Source: Stomorhina lunata (lineage: Eukaryota; Arthropoda; Insecta; Diptera; Rhiniidae). Taken from it: a stretch of 64,000 nucleotides of DNA. Shown here one piece after another: positions 1 through 8,828 of the stretch (positions are counted from its first letter, which is position 1; every line of letters begins with the position of its first letter). Below the pieces are notes generated by a model. It saw only the letters and a program-made list of their open reading frames with translations. It made no database searches and had not been told where the DNA came from. The position numbers and the translations under genes were made by a program. Where the stretch lies: contig OW121743.1 in assembly GCA_933228675.1 (NCBI GenBank), forward strand, positions 62,193,118 to 62,257,117, written 5' to 3'.

Positions 1-222
1 TTTTTTCATATAAAATTTTTTTATATAAAAAGTTTTCATACAAAAATTATTTGAAAAACTTTCATATAAAAACTTTTGATAGAAAAGTTGTTATAGAAAT
101 TTTTTCATAAAAATATTTTTATAGAAAATTTTCGTTTAAAAATTTTTATAGAAAATTTTTGATAGAAAAATTTTATAAAAAATTTCTGGAAAAAATGTCA
201 TATTAAAAATTTTCATTATTTT
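1..222. repeat. Degenerate A+T-rich short tandem array, cut by window start
   Basis: Imperfect copies of a roughly 28-30 bp unit built from ATAGAAAA and TTTTCATA blocks separated by A and T runs. Copies are much more diverged than those in the array that begins at 735, and the left edge lies outside the window. It resembles an old, decayed edge of the same CTATAG-type repeat family. There is no coding potential: the open frames here come only from the period of the repeat. Confidence 0.75.
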
Positions 223-734
223 ATTCTATAAATAGCATCAAACCAAAAAGTCTTGTTCTTCTCTACATGCCAACGGCAAATGAAAAGATCGAGCAAAACA
301 AGTAATAAGAGAATACACAGTCAATTAAACGTAGTGATATTCGATCAAACTCAATGAGTTAAATTGATGATTATCTCTCCAATTTGACAACTCGACTGTG
401 GTAGAGGGCGCTAAGTGCTGATGACGTCCTGTGGCGGGACAGAAATTGCAATCTACTGAGCCGCGTTCAAAAATAATACTTTCTGTTTTTCTCCACAATT
501 ACATTTCTAATTTTCAAAATTAATAATTTGAAAATTAAATGAAAACCTAATTTTTCAATTAAAAATTTTGTGGATAAAATTTTATATAAAAAATTTTTTA
601 TGAAAAAATTTGTATTTAAAAATTTTAAAGAAAATTTCATGAAATTCGGCAAATTCAAATCTCGAATACCTGCTGCGAAAATGTTCAAAATATCGGTTAC
701 AACTTTTTAATTTTTAGTTAACAATTCGTATGTT
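223..734. other. Spacer between two short-repeat arrays
   Basis: Non-repetitive sequence with a modest G+C rise at about 390-470, including TGATGACGTCC, which contains a CRE-like TGACGTC octamer core. A decayed repeat fragment lies at about 540-640. I recognise no gene or known element. The GC-richer part could be a remnant of an unidentified transposable element. Confidence 0.4.
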
Positions 735-1803
735 TTTTAGAAAAATTTCTGTACAGAAAAATTTTTCATAGAAAAATTTTTATAGAAAATTTTTCACAGA
801 AAAATTTTTATAGAAAATTTTTCATAGAAAAATTTTTATAGAAAATTTTTCATAGAAAAATTTTTATAGAAAATTTTTCATAGAAAAATTTTTATAGAAA
901 ATTTTTCATAGAAAAATTTTTATAGAAAATTTTTCATAGAAAATTTTCTATAGAAAATTTTTCATAGAAAATTTTCTATAGAAAATTTTTCATAGAAAAT
1001 TTTCTATAGAAAATTTTTCATAGAAAATTTTCTATAGAAAATTTTTCATAGAAAATTTTCTATAGAAAATTTTTCATAGAAAATTTTCTATAGAAAATTT
1101 TTCATAGAAAATTTTCTATAGAAAATTTTCTATAGAAAATTTTTCATAGAAAATTTTCTAAAGAAAATTTTTCATAGAAAATTTTCTAAAGAAAATTTTT
1201 CATAGAAAATTTTCTATAGAAAATTTTTTATAGAAAATTTTCTAAAGAAAATTTTTCATAGAAAATTTTCTATAGAAAATTTTTCATAGAAAATTTTCTA
1301 TAGAAAATTTTTCATAGAAAATTTTCTATAGAAAATTTTTCATAGAAAATTTTCTATAGAAAATTTTTCATAGAAAATTTTCTATAGAAAATTTTTCATA
1401 GAAAATTTTCTATAGAAAATTTTTCATAGAAAATTTTCTATAGAAAATTTTTCATAGAAAATTTTCTATAGAAAATTTTTCATAGAAAATTTTCTATAGA
1501 AAATTTTTCATAAAAAATTTTTCATAGAAAATTTTCTATAGAAAATTTTTCATAGAAAATTTTCTATAGAAAATTTTTCATAGAAAATTTTCTATGAAAA
1601 ATTTCTATAGAAAATTTTTCATAGAAACATTTTTATAGAAAATTTTTCATAGAAACGTTTTTATAGAAAATTTTTCATAGAAACGTTTTTATAGAAAATT
1701 TTTCATAGAAAAATTTTTTAGAAAATTTTTCATAGAAAAATTTTTATAGAAAATTTTTCATAGAAAAATTTTCATAAAAAAGTTTTAATAGAAAATTTTT
1801 ATT
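735..1803. repeat. 28-bp tandem array of CTATAG palindrome units
   Basis: About 38 head-to-tail copies of a 28-bp unit made of two near-identical halves: a CATAGAAAA half and the palindrome TTTTCTATAGAAAA, joined by T and A runs. The centre (about 930-1600) is nearly homogeneous. The edges carry variant halves (TTTTTATAG on the left; ACGTTTTTATAG near 1650-1690), as expected when unequal exchange homogenises the middle of an array. Each unit is almost self-complementary, so single strands could fold. No coding function is likely. Confidence 0.93.
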
Positions 1804-3763
1804 TGGCCAAATAATTCGACTAATGTGTAAACTTATCATTTTAGATAATAATTTTAAAATAAGTTTTAACTTCTACAGGATTCATATGCTTATTTTTAAA
1901 GTGAAATAATAGATATGTTATTTCCAATTCACTGCTTTTATATATCATTTTTTGTGGATCTCATGTATATAACTTAAAGATTAATTTTACTAGTTTAAGT
2001 AATACATATATTGGCTATTTTCACTTAAATGTTAGTAACATGTCTTTGCAATTTTTGGCCCCCTTTTCAAATGACATACAAAATACACATCCTACACTCA
2101 AAATGTTGAAAATTTTATAGCAAATAATTAGATTCCTTTTCCTTACAATTTGTCACAAAATCCTTGTAGCTTCAAAATAAATTTTGGTATGTATCTGATT
2201 CATTTTTATAAATATGCCATAAATGTAAACCTTATGTAAAAGTTAGCCAAGTTACAAACCCTGTTATGATAACTGGTCGAAAGTGGAAATTATGTAGGAA
2301 ATTTAGGCATGTTATGCAAAAATTTACTTGTAAAGAGCTCATTGCTATATCGCTTGCAATTTTGGATATATTTTTATGTAGAGTTTGTAGAAAGGAAGGA
2401 AGGATTTTGCAGCAGCAACATACAAAAGAACTAGTCGAAATTGCTTCATGTTATGAAGAAGAAAAGTAAATTAAAAACATATAATATTTTTTTTTTAATA
2501 TTTTTCATAGAGAATTTAATATATTTGGAAGATTTCTTAAATGTATGACAGATTTATTGAAATTTTGTTTATATCACAGAAATAGGAAATTAGAATCATT
2601 TTATTGAAATTTTTTTGGAATATTTTAAAAATGTATTTAATGTTTACAAATTAAATTTTTACTTAAGAAACATTTAATCCACTTTTTATTATTGTCTACA
2701 GCCATTCCTTTAGTTAACCATTCAAGTAAAACAAAACGGAAATAAAGAGTCATTTGGAGAAAGAAAACTGTTATACTAGCTCTTTTCTCTTTCAGAAATA
2801 TTTCAGAGCATCTTAAAACTCTTTTGTTTAATGTTTTGATTTCTCTCTATGATAAAAAAATTGTATTATATTTCTTGACTTTGGCTCTCTGTTTTGATAC
2901 AAAAACATGTTTTCTGGACAATAACAGAGAGTGTGATAAGAAGAGAGTTATGCTAAAGTGTAGAGTCTTTCTTGTATGTGTAGGTGAGAAAGTTTTTAAT
3001 ATAAAAAGAGTGTAACCATTAAAGAGTATGTATAACAGTTTATTTTTGTTAATGGACAATAACAGAGAGTGTGATAGTAAGAGTAATGCTTTTTGTAATG
3101 CTTTTTGTTATGTGTATGTTTTGAGGAGATTTTTGGAGAATTAGAAGTAAATTGATGATTTTATAAGGCAAACAAGGATTTTAGTTGGGAAATCTAGTTC
3201 AATTTTACTTTTTGAAGACAATTTTCTGCAACAATGAAGAAAATGAAGTTGTTTTATTGAAAAATTTGAATGTTTAGATTAATTTCATTTGGATATTTTT
3301 CAGGTTTCGGCTTTCATTGAGAATTTGTTTTGAATTATTCTTAGGATTCAGTTTTTTTAGGAATTTTTTTGAAAGATTTGAAGAGGATTTTTTATAAGTG
3401 GAGAGTATTTTTGTTCATAATATTAATGTAAACAGAGAATTTTAATTAAAGAGAGCTAATATCTGTTAAAAAGAATCCTGAAGAGTTTAATATTAATTAA
3501 GGTTCAAATATAAGTTTTGTAGTTAAAAATTTGAGAAATAAAAAAATGTGTGAAATAATAAAAAAAGAAAATTTTGTCCCACAAAAGTCAATTAATTTAA
3601 AAAAAAAATAAAAAAAATAAATAACAAAAATTTTCAACAAAAGTCTTAAAGTATTAAAATTGTACAAAAACTATAAATGTTGTGTAATTATTTGCTTAGA
3701 AGCAACAGATTTGTTGCATTAGAAAAACACTCCCATATTTTTGGTGAATTCTGGTTTATGGGC
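1804..3763. other. A+T-rich spacer, no gene recognised
   Basis: Mostly unique sequence. The one clear structure is a perfect 24-bp direct repeat beginning TGGACAATAACAGAGAG at 2915-2938 and 3053-3076, spaced 138 bp, which suggests a small local tandem duplication. Short open frames in this stretch have stop-rich surroundings, no domain similarity and overlapping antisense frames, so I do not call genes. Confidence 0.5.
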
Positions 3764-3902
3764 ATTTTTTTATACCCACCATCAAAAGGAATGAGGGGTA
3801 TATTGAGATTGTCACTCCGTTTGCAATTTCTTTAATATTGACTCAAAAACCAAAATTGAAGTATATTCTGAATCCTTATTCCATTGTAAGACAATTGAGC
3901 GA

Positions 3903-3993
3903 TGTCTGTCTGGTCTGGTCTGGTCTGGTCGATGTCTGTCTGTCTATTTGTCTGTCTGTCTGTCTGTCTGTCTTTCTGTTTGTCTGTCTGTCA

Positions 3994-4024
<31 letters not shown>
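3903..4024. repeat. (TGTC)n microsatellite inside family A copy 1
   Basis: Imperfect runs of the tetranucleotide TGTC, with TGGTC repeats at the left edge. The equivalent position of other family A copies (16.97-17.00 and 59.94-60.11 kb) carries the same tetranucleotide on the opposite strand. The element therefore contains a proto-microsatellite that has expanded to different lengths in different copies. The Cys-Leu-Ser-Val peptides that can be read here are artefacts of the repeat. Confidence 0.93.
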
Positions 4025-4025
<1 letters not shown>

Positions 4026-5587
4026 GTTGAAAACACGCTAACTTCTAAACGAATGGAGCTAGGTCGCTAAAACTCGACAAAGGCATTCTTCATTTCTGGG
4101 ATCATTTTAGTATTGAAACTGAGCAAAATCGGTTATTTAGTCATAGCTCCCATACAAAACTCTTACGGAAACAGCCTAAATTGCACCTAAAATACACTTA
4201 AATTTATGATAAACTATAATAGCCATGGTCACTTAATTTTGTGTCAATTGGTCACCATTTAACATAACTCCCATATAAAAATTTGCGGAAATACAAAAAT
4301 ACCAAAAAGTTATTGGGTTTATGTCCGTCTGTCCTTCAAATGAAAACGCTACGGCGTCTGAACGAAAAGAGCTAGATCGACAAAATTTTACAAAATTATT
4401 TCTCAAAACGTGGTGTATTGAAAATGGGCAAAATCGGTTCATATTTAGTTAGAGCTCCCTTATAACCCCGCCCCGGGAATAAAATTAATGCTCATAAATT
4501 GAATAAAATTGTATTATCTATGACGACCAAATTTAGAAAACAGAGAAGTTTATGCAATTATGGGTCAGTATATAAAATTTATAGGAATCGGTCGATATTT
4601 GACCGTAGCTTTACTTAAAAATCACTCTTTGAAACCACTAAGCCAGTTAAAAGCTAGAATCAATTTTCATTGGGCAAAACCTTTATTTTTTCATGACCTA
4701 GATTCTTCAAACTTGTATGCCATCAGAAAGGAAACATATCAAAACTAAGGTAGCCGAAAATTTTTGTCAAAATATTCGCAGTAGTAGGCATACTGCTTAA
4801 AGTAAAGAATTCAAGTTAAAATATAAAGAAAATTGTAATATTTGATCTTATATAAATTACGATTTCTTGAAAACTATTATTGATAATGGGCAGCGATTTT
4901 TTTGCTAAGTTGGATGGACTCTTGTTTTAAGTAAATGGTATCTTGGCACCCTGTAGAGTTTGTAGTTAGGATGTTGTGTAATAAATTTGATACCACCATA
5001 TATTCGTAAAACTTGAAGTTTAATAGTGTATAACTTCTAAAGGACAAAAAAGAAACACAAATTGAAATCATCCAAAGAAAGGCAAAAGTGTTTTCTTTTA
5101 GCCTGTATATACTTTTATAAAGGCCCGGACCCGTCAGTAGAACACTTTTTTTATTTTAATGAAAATAGTCAAAATTTTTACATAAAAAATTCTATCAGCA
5201 CAGTTGAATGGTAGAAAAATACAATGGAAACAAGTCCGCAACTTCGTTGGACCGATTTTAAAATAATTGTATGTGCATAAAGCAGAAGTATTGTAAAACT
5301 TGTGTTTTGAACAATCGGACCCCAAAGTAGGGCAGCTTAGACTCATAAATCTCTTTAAACCATATATTATTTCCCAACCGATTTGAAAAATCGTACTATA
5401 TAGTAAATACGTAGGTCAATATCTACAACAAATGTTGTGACATGCATATCCTATCTTTTATGGCTTTAAAGATATTCGCCTTCAAAAAGTAAAATTTTCA
5501 ATTTTTATTCCATTTGGGCCATCCTAATAAAAATATGGAAAATTTCTAACTGAAAATAGGGGCCAACCTAAGTATAACAAATATTAT

Positions 5588-5720
5588 GTTTGTTCCCGTA
5601 CTTTAACCAAACAACCCAAACTTACTCAAACGTGTTCCTGTACAAAATTTGTTGTTTTTTGAGTAATTTCTGACAACTTCGGATTGTTTTGGGTAGTTTC
5701 GTTAGAGTACGGGAACAAAC
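5588..5720. mobile_element. 133-bp MITE with ~40-bp inverted ends
   Basis: Inverted ends start GTTTGTTCCCGTACT on the left and finish AGTACGGGAACAAAC on the right. Imperfect complementarity continues for about 40 bp on each side, leaving a spacer of about 50 bp. The element is flanked by a perfect 7-bp direct repeat ATATTAT (5581-5587 and 5721-5727), the expected target-site duplication. It has no coding capacity, so it would need a transposase in trans. It sits inside the region assigned to family A copy 1. Superfamily unknown: seven bases is not a diagnostic length, and an 8-bp duplication with one mismatch cannot be excluded. Confidence 0.85.
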
Positions 5721-5950
5721 ATATTATATTTTCATCTTAGATTGTCTTGGGTAAAAATTGAAACGGAATTACAGAACGAATATTGAAATTTAAGCTTAAA
5801 TTTCTTAACAACCGCTGTACAGAGCTAAATAAATCATAAACACGATGAAAGCCCAAGATCTTATCTATTGGATAAAAAAAAACACTTAAAAATCTTGATT
5901 AGTTAAAAAGTTACAGAGCTTTGGCCAATGACAAACGATTCTAAAGCACT

Positions 5951-6446
5951 GTGTGCCGTGGTATAGCAGGTTAGTCGTCCGCCTAGCATACCAGGGGCCA
6001 AATTACCGCATTCGATATCGATCGAAAACTCAAACTTTTAAGCGAATATTGTGAAGTATACTTTAGGGATGTTCAAAGTTATTTCGACGCAAAAGGTTTA
6101 TTGAAATTTGGTATCCATTTGGATTTGTTTTTAAAAATATATAGTTTAATTAAAAGTCTTTAACTATTATTCATCTTTTGGCAAATAACTTAAAAAAAAA
6201 TATAGTAAACTGTGCATCTTTAAAATAATTTTGATTATCCTTAAAGTATGCTATACAAATGTTTTGAAAATATATAAGATTTCGATCGATATCGAATGCG
6301 GTAATTTGCCCCCAGATCTCCCAAGTTCGATCCATAGCCAGAATAAATTTTCAAAAAAAGCGGTTCACCTCATAACTCCGCTAGCCACTCGTTATTGATT
6401 ATTAGGCTATGCAAAACTTCTCTAACTAATGCATTTCGGAGCCAGA
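5951..6446 (+). mobile_element. tRNA-derived SINE, copy 1, split by a MITE
   Basis: The head reads GCCGTGGTATAGCAGG (5955-5970), an acceptor-like stretch followed by an A-box-like TATAGCAGG. It continues with CGCCTAGCATACCAG, which looks like a tRNA anticodon arm. After a 318-bp insertion the sequence resumes with ATCTCCC and AAGTTCGATCC, a good Pol III B box. The non-tRNA body follows (CACCTCATAACTCCGCTAGCC ... GGCTATGCAAAAC) and ends near 6446. The same body is present uninterrupted at 13.9-14.05 kb, which proves the split. The AGC triplet in the anticodon-like loop hints at a tRNA-Ala origin, but this is tentative. Confidence 0.82.
5995..6312. mobile_element. 318-bp MITE inserted in the SINE
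   Basis: About 32-bp terminal inverted repeats contain CAAATTACCGCATTCGA then TATCGATCG; the left end starts GGGCC and the right end finishes GCCCC. It interrupts the SINE between its anticodon-like arm and B box, and CAG (or CCAG) is repeated on both sides, giving a 3-4 bp target duplication. Subterminal motifs are also inverted: AGTATACTTTAGGG on the left and CCTTAAAGTATGC on the right. It has no coding frame. A second, truncated copy lies at 17.11-17.38 kb. The short duplication excludes 8-bp groups such as hAT and P, but I cannot assign a superfamily. Confidence 0.85.
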
Positions 6447-6730
6447 GTTAAAACTTAGGTCCCTTTCAATGAGTCTAAAAATAGAATCGGATGCAGATCA
6501 TTGTCTGAGAAAAGTACCCCTTGTTCCAATTGGAATGTCGTGGGAAATATATATGTATGTAAATACTAGGGAAACCACTTGTTACTTTCTTGAGCTATAA
6601 AGCTACTGCAACCGAATTTAGTCCAAATATTTTACCAACAAAATCAACTAGCGTAACATTTTTTTTCGAATTTGGTCCAGATTTTGAATTAGCTGCACCC
6701 TTGTAGATACATGAGATATGTTTCTTATGA

Positions 6731-6853
6731 GGGGCTTATATAACTCAAGTGGCTGACGATTGAGTTAAATTAACATGTATTTTGTTTTTGTTACAATAAC
6801 AAAACACTTGTAAATTTCACTCAATCGTTAGCCGCTTGAGTTATATAAACCCC
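6731..6853. mobile_element. 123-bp MITE with 41-bp inverted ends
   Basis: The left arm starts GGGGCTTATATAACTCAAG and the right arm ends CTTGAGTTATATAAACCCC. The two arms are complementary over about 41 bp with four mismatches, around a centre of about 40 bp. No clean target duplication is visible (left flank TTATGA, right flank ATATTA). It lies just before the hairpin end of family A copy 1. Alternatively, it could be a subterminal fold-back that belongs to that copy, although other family A copies lack it. Confidence 0.75.
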
Positions 6854-6925
6854 ATATTAATTTAACAAGACTCGATGGTGGGTATAAAAGATTCGGCACA
6901 GCCGAATATAATACTCTTACTTGTT

Positions 6926-7571
6926 TTATATCTGTGGTTTGAAGCTAAAAGGGCCAAAGTCAATTTGTTGCTGTTTTGACTAAATCATTGCATTAGATTT
7001 CCTTCTTTACCCTCTTTTTTAGGCTCCAACAGCTAATCTTTAACTTAACTCAGATCAAATTTATAGGGGGTTTTCTGGTCAATATTACTATGATTTTATT
7101 TGAAAATTGAAACTTTAAATCTAATTTTCTCAAATTTACTTTTTTGACATTGGCCCATTTAGCACCAAGCCACAGCTAAATAAAAGAAATTATTTTCAAA
7201 ATATAAACTTTTAAAGCAAAGTAAACATTATTAGGTCTTGAGGGAGCAAGAAATTCTGGTATAAAAATTGTAGAAATTATTTTAACAACAATAACAATAA
7301 AAGTTTAAATGTTTTGTTAAGCCGGTTCATGCGTCGTGACGGTAAAATACTCTCAGTTTTTACTTTTTTTTTTTGATTTTTTAAAAAATTTCTAATGCTC
7401 CTTAAAATTACTCCGAAGTTTAAAGAAAGGAGATGGCCAAGATTTGGATGATGGGTTAAAAGAAATCTTATAAGATTTGTTCCAAGAGTTAAGGCTATAA
7501 AACGAAATTGCCTTGTAAAATAATAAGACAAAAGGATATAAGGAATTTTACTAGTTTGTTATGATTTTTTT
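6926..7571. other. Spacer, nothing recognised
   Basis: A+T-rich unique sequence with no gene, no tandem repeat and no element I recognise. Short open frames are on the - strand only and are rich in Leu, Phe and Ile, as expected by chance at this composition. Confidence 0.4.
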
Positions 7572-7626
7572 GAAGAGAGAGAGAGAGTAAGTGAGAGAGT
7601 TTTTAAAAACAATACAAGAGAGAGCA
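7572..7626. promoter_or_regulatory. GAGA-rich stretch upstream of candidate promoter
   Basis: Runs of (GA)n at 7574-7587, GTGAGAGAG at 7591-7599 and AGAGAGAGCAG at 7615-7625. In flies such runs are bound by GAGA factor (Trl) and are common at developmental promoters. It lies about 550-600 bp upstream of the Inr/DPE promoter at 8178. The link to that promoter is inferred from proximity; a plain microsatellite is the alternative. Confidence 0.4.
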
Positions 7627-8170
7627 GTTGAGTGTTATGAAATGAGAGTTATAATTCTACAATATTTAACAGATACATGCAACAAAGTATCTCATCAAAT
7701 CAAATATAAAATATTTATGTTTTCGTTTAGGTTACAAACAAAAATTTTTAATAAAAATTTTGAAATAAAGGAATGATTTTAAGAAAATTTAGAAATTTAA
7801 AAACAAAATTCTAAAAGAAAATTTTAGAAAAAAAGATAAAATTTTACCATTTTTTGAAGACAAAATGTCTTAACACATCCAAAGGATTGCAGATAACTTA
7901 CAGCCAGAAGAGTGCAGGGACCAGGAAACCCTATGACAAACGTTTTACATCCAACTTTTTATGGAAAAAGACAAACTCTCCGCAATTGGAATTTTTCTTT
8001 TTCTTGTTGGACTTGTGTTATTTTTCCGTCCGTCTGTCTTGTATACATTGTTACTCATAATAGGTCTTTTTTTGTTTCTTCTTCTTCATTTTTGCTGTTG
8101 ACTATAACGAGCAAAAATTTGTATTTACAATTTACTCGCGCGCCGCTCTAGCACAATGTGAATCTTGAAA

Positions 8171-8215
8171 CGAATTCAGTTTTGTGTTATTCGTCGGTAC
8201 GTTTAGACGCGTCTA
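8171..8215 (+). promoter_or_regulatory. TATA-less Inr + DPE core promoter
   Basis: An initiator TTCAGTTTT places A+1 at 8178. From +28 to +32 the sequence is AGACG (8205-8209), an exact match to the DPE consensus RGWYV at the strictly required spacing. From +18 CGGTACG partly resembles the MTE/bridge region. There is no TATA box at -30. The element lies in a rare GC-rich island (8136-8245, with GCGCGCCGC and GCGCGCG) in otherwise very A+T-rich DNA, with GAGA runs 600 bp upstream. It may drive a host gene with a long first intron, or be the internal promoter of an LTR or LINE-type element, which in flies often use Inr+DPE. No downstream coding exon is visible in the window. Confidence 0.55.
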
Positions 8216-8828
8216 TATCCGCAGGATTACTATAGCGCGCGTTTTAAATGAAGAAAAAATTTAATATCATGAGATTTTATGTATGAAAAAATAACAAAAA
8301 AAAAATTTAGCTACCAAAGAAGAAATTTAATGCAAAATAAAAATTTTTAGATTTAACAAAAATTGAGGAAAAATTCACAAAAGTTCCAAACGAATTTAAC
8401 GAAATTTTCAAAAAAAAAAGAAAGAAAGAAAATCGAAACGAATTTATAGCGATTTTTAAAAAGTTTTTAAAACGAAAAATAGAAAAAGCTGCTAAAGCCT
8501 TAACGAAAGCCCTTGAATCAGAAAAAAAAATTGTGCAAATTTTTGTGTACAAGTGTTTTTAGAAGAAAAATTATAAAAAAAAATCAAGCTGGGATTAGCT
8601 TAAAGAAAATTAAAAAAAAAGTTTTTATTTATAAAAAAAACTAAAAGGATTTTCAAAATCCTTGTTTAAGAAAATCTTATAAGAATTTATTCCAGCAGAG
8701 GCAAACAGCTGCAGCTGATTTTATACTTCAAGCATTCATGGAAGAAATGAATGCAATTCCAGCAAATCATCAATAAAATGTAGGTCGAATCCTTAAATAT
8801 TTTTATGAAAGAAAAAAAATAGTAAAGG
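8178..8828 (+). other. Candidate 5' leader exon downstream of Inr/DPE promoter
   Basis: Sequence after the predicted start site is A-rich with interspersed CGAA and GCTGCTAAAGCC segments, resembling fly 5' leader sequence. The first AUGs open only very short frames (for example at 8249). It ends before the inverted-repeat element at 8829. Possible splice donors are weak (for example CAAG|GTGTTT at about 8837, which lies in that element's end), so the exon end is undetermined. This is a hypothesis from position and composition only. Confidence 0.3.

Larger units (their letters stand above)
3764..6925 (+). mobile_element. Family A dispersed element, copy 1, with nested insertions
   Basis: The left part begins TATACCCACCATC and reads through a PyTGTC microsatellite into degenerate repeats of the theme 'AATCGGT...TTTGACCATAGCTCCCATA', seen about every 100-150 bp to about 4630. 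The right end (6872-6925) has GGTGGGTATA, a perfect hairpin ATTCGGC-ACA-GCCGAAT at 6891-6907, and the terminal motif CTCTTACTTGTTTT. The same beginnings and ends recur at 16.3, 45.2, 48.1 and 60.2 kb. No transposase or reverse transcriptase frame survives, so it is non-autonomous or a remnant. Assigning the whole 3.1 kb to one copy is an inference, because the interior from about 4750 onward holds several other insertions (listed separately). Superfamily unknown. Confidence 0.6.

Noticed and set aside
240..480. GC-richer segment with TGACGTC as a promoter
   Set aside because: No Inr/DPE or TATA arrangement could be placed, and the segment may be a transposon remnant; mentioned only as spacer.
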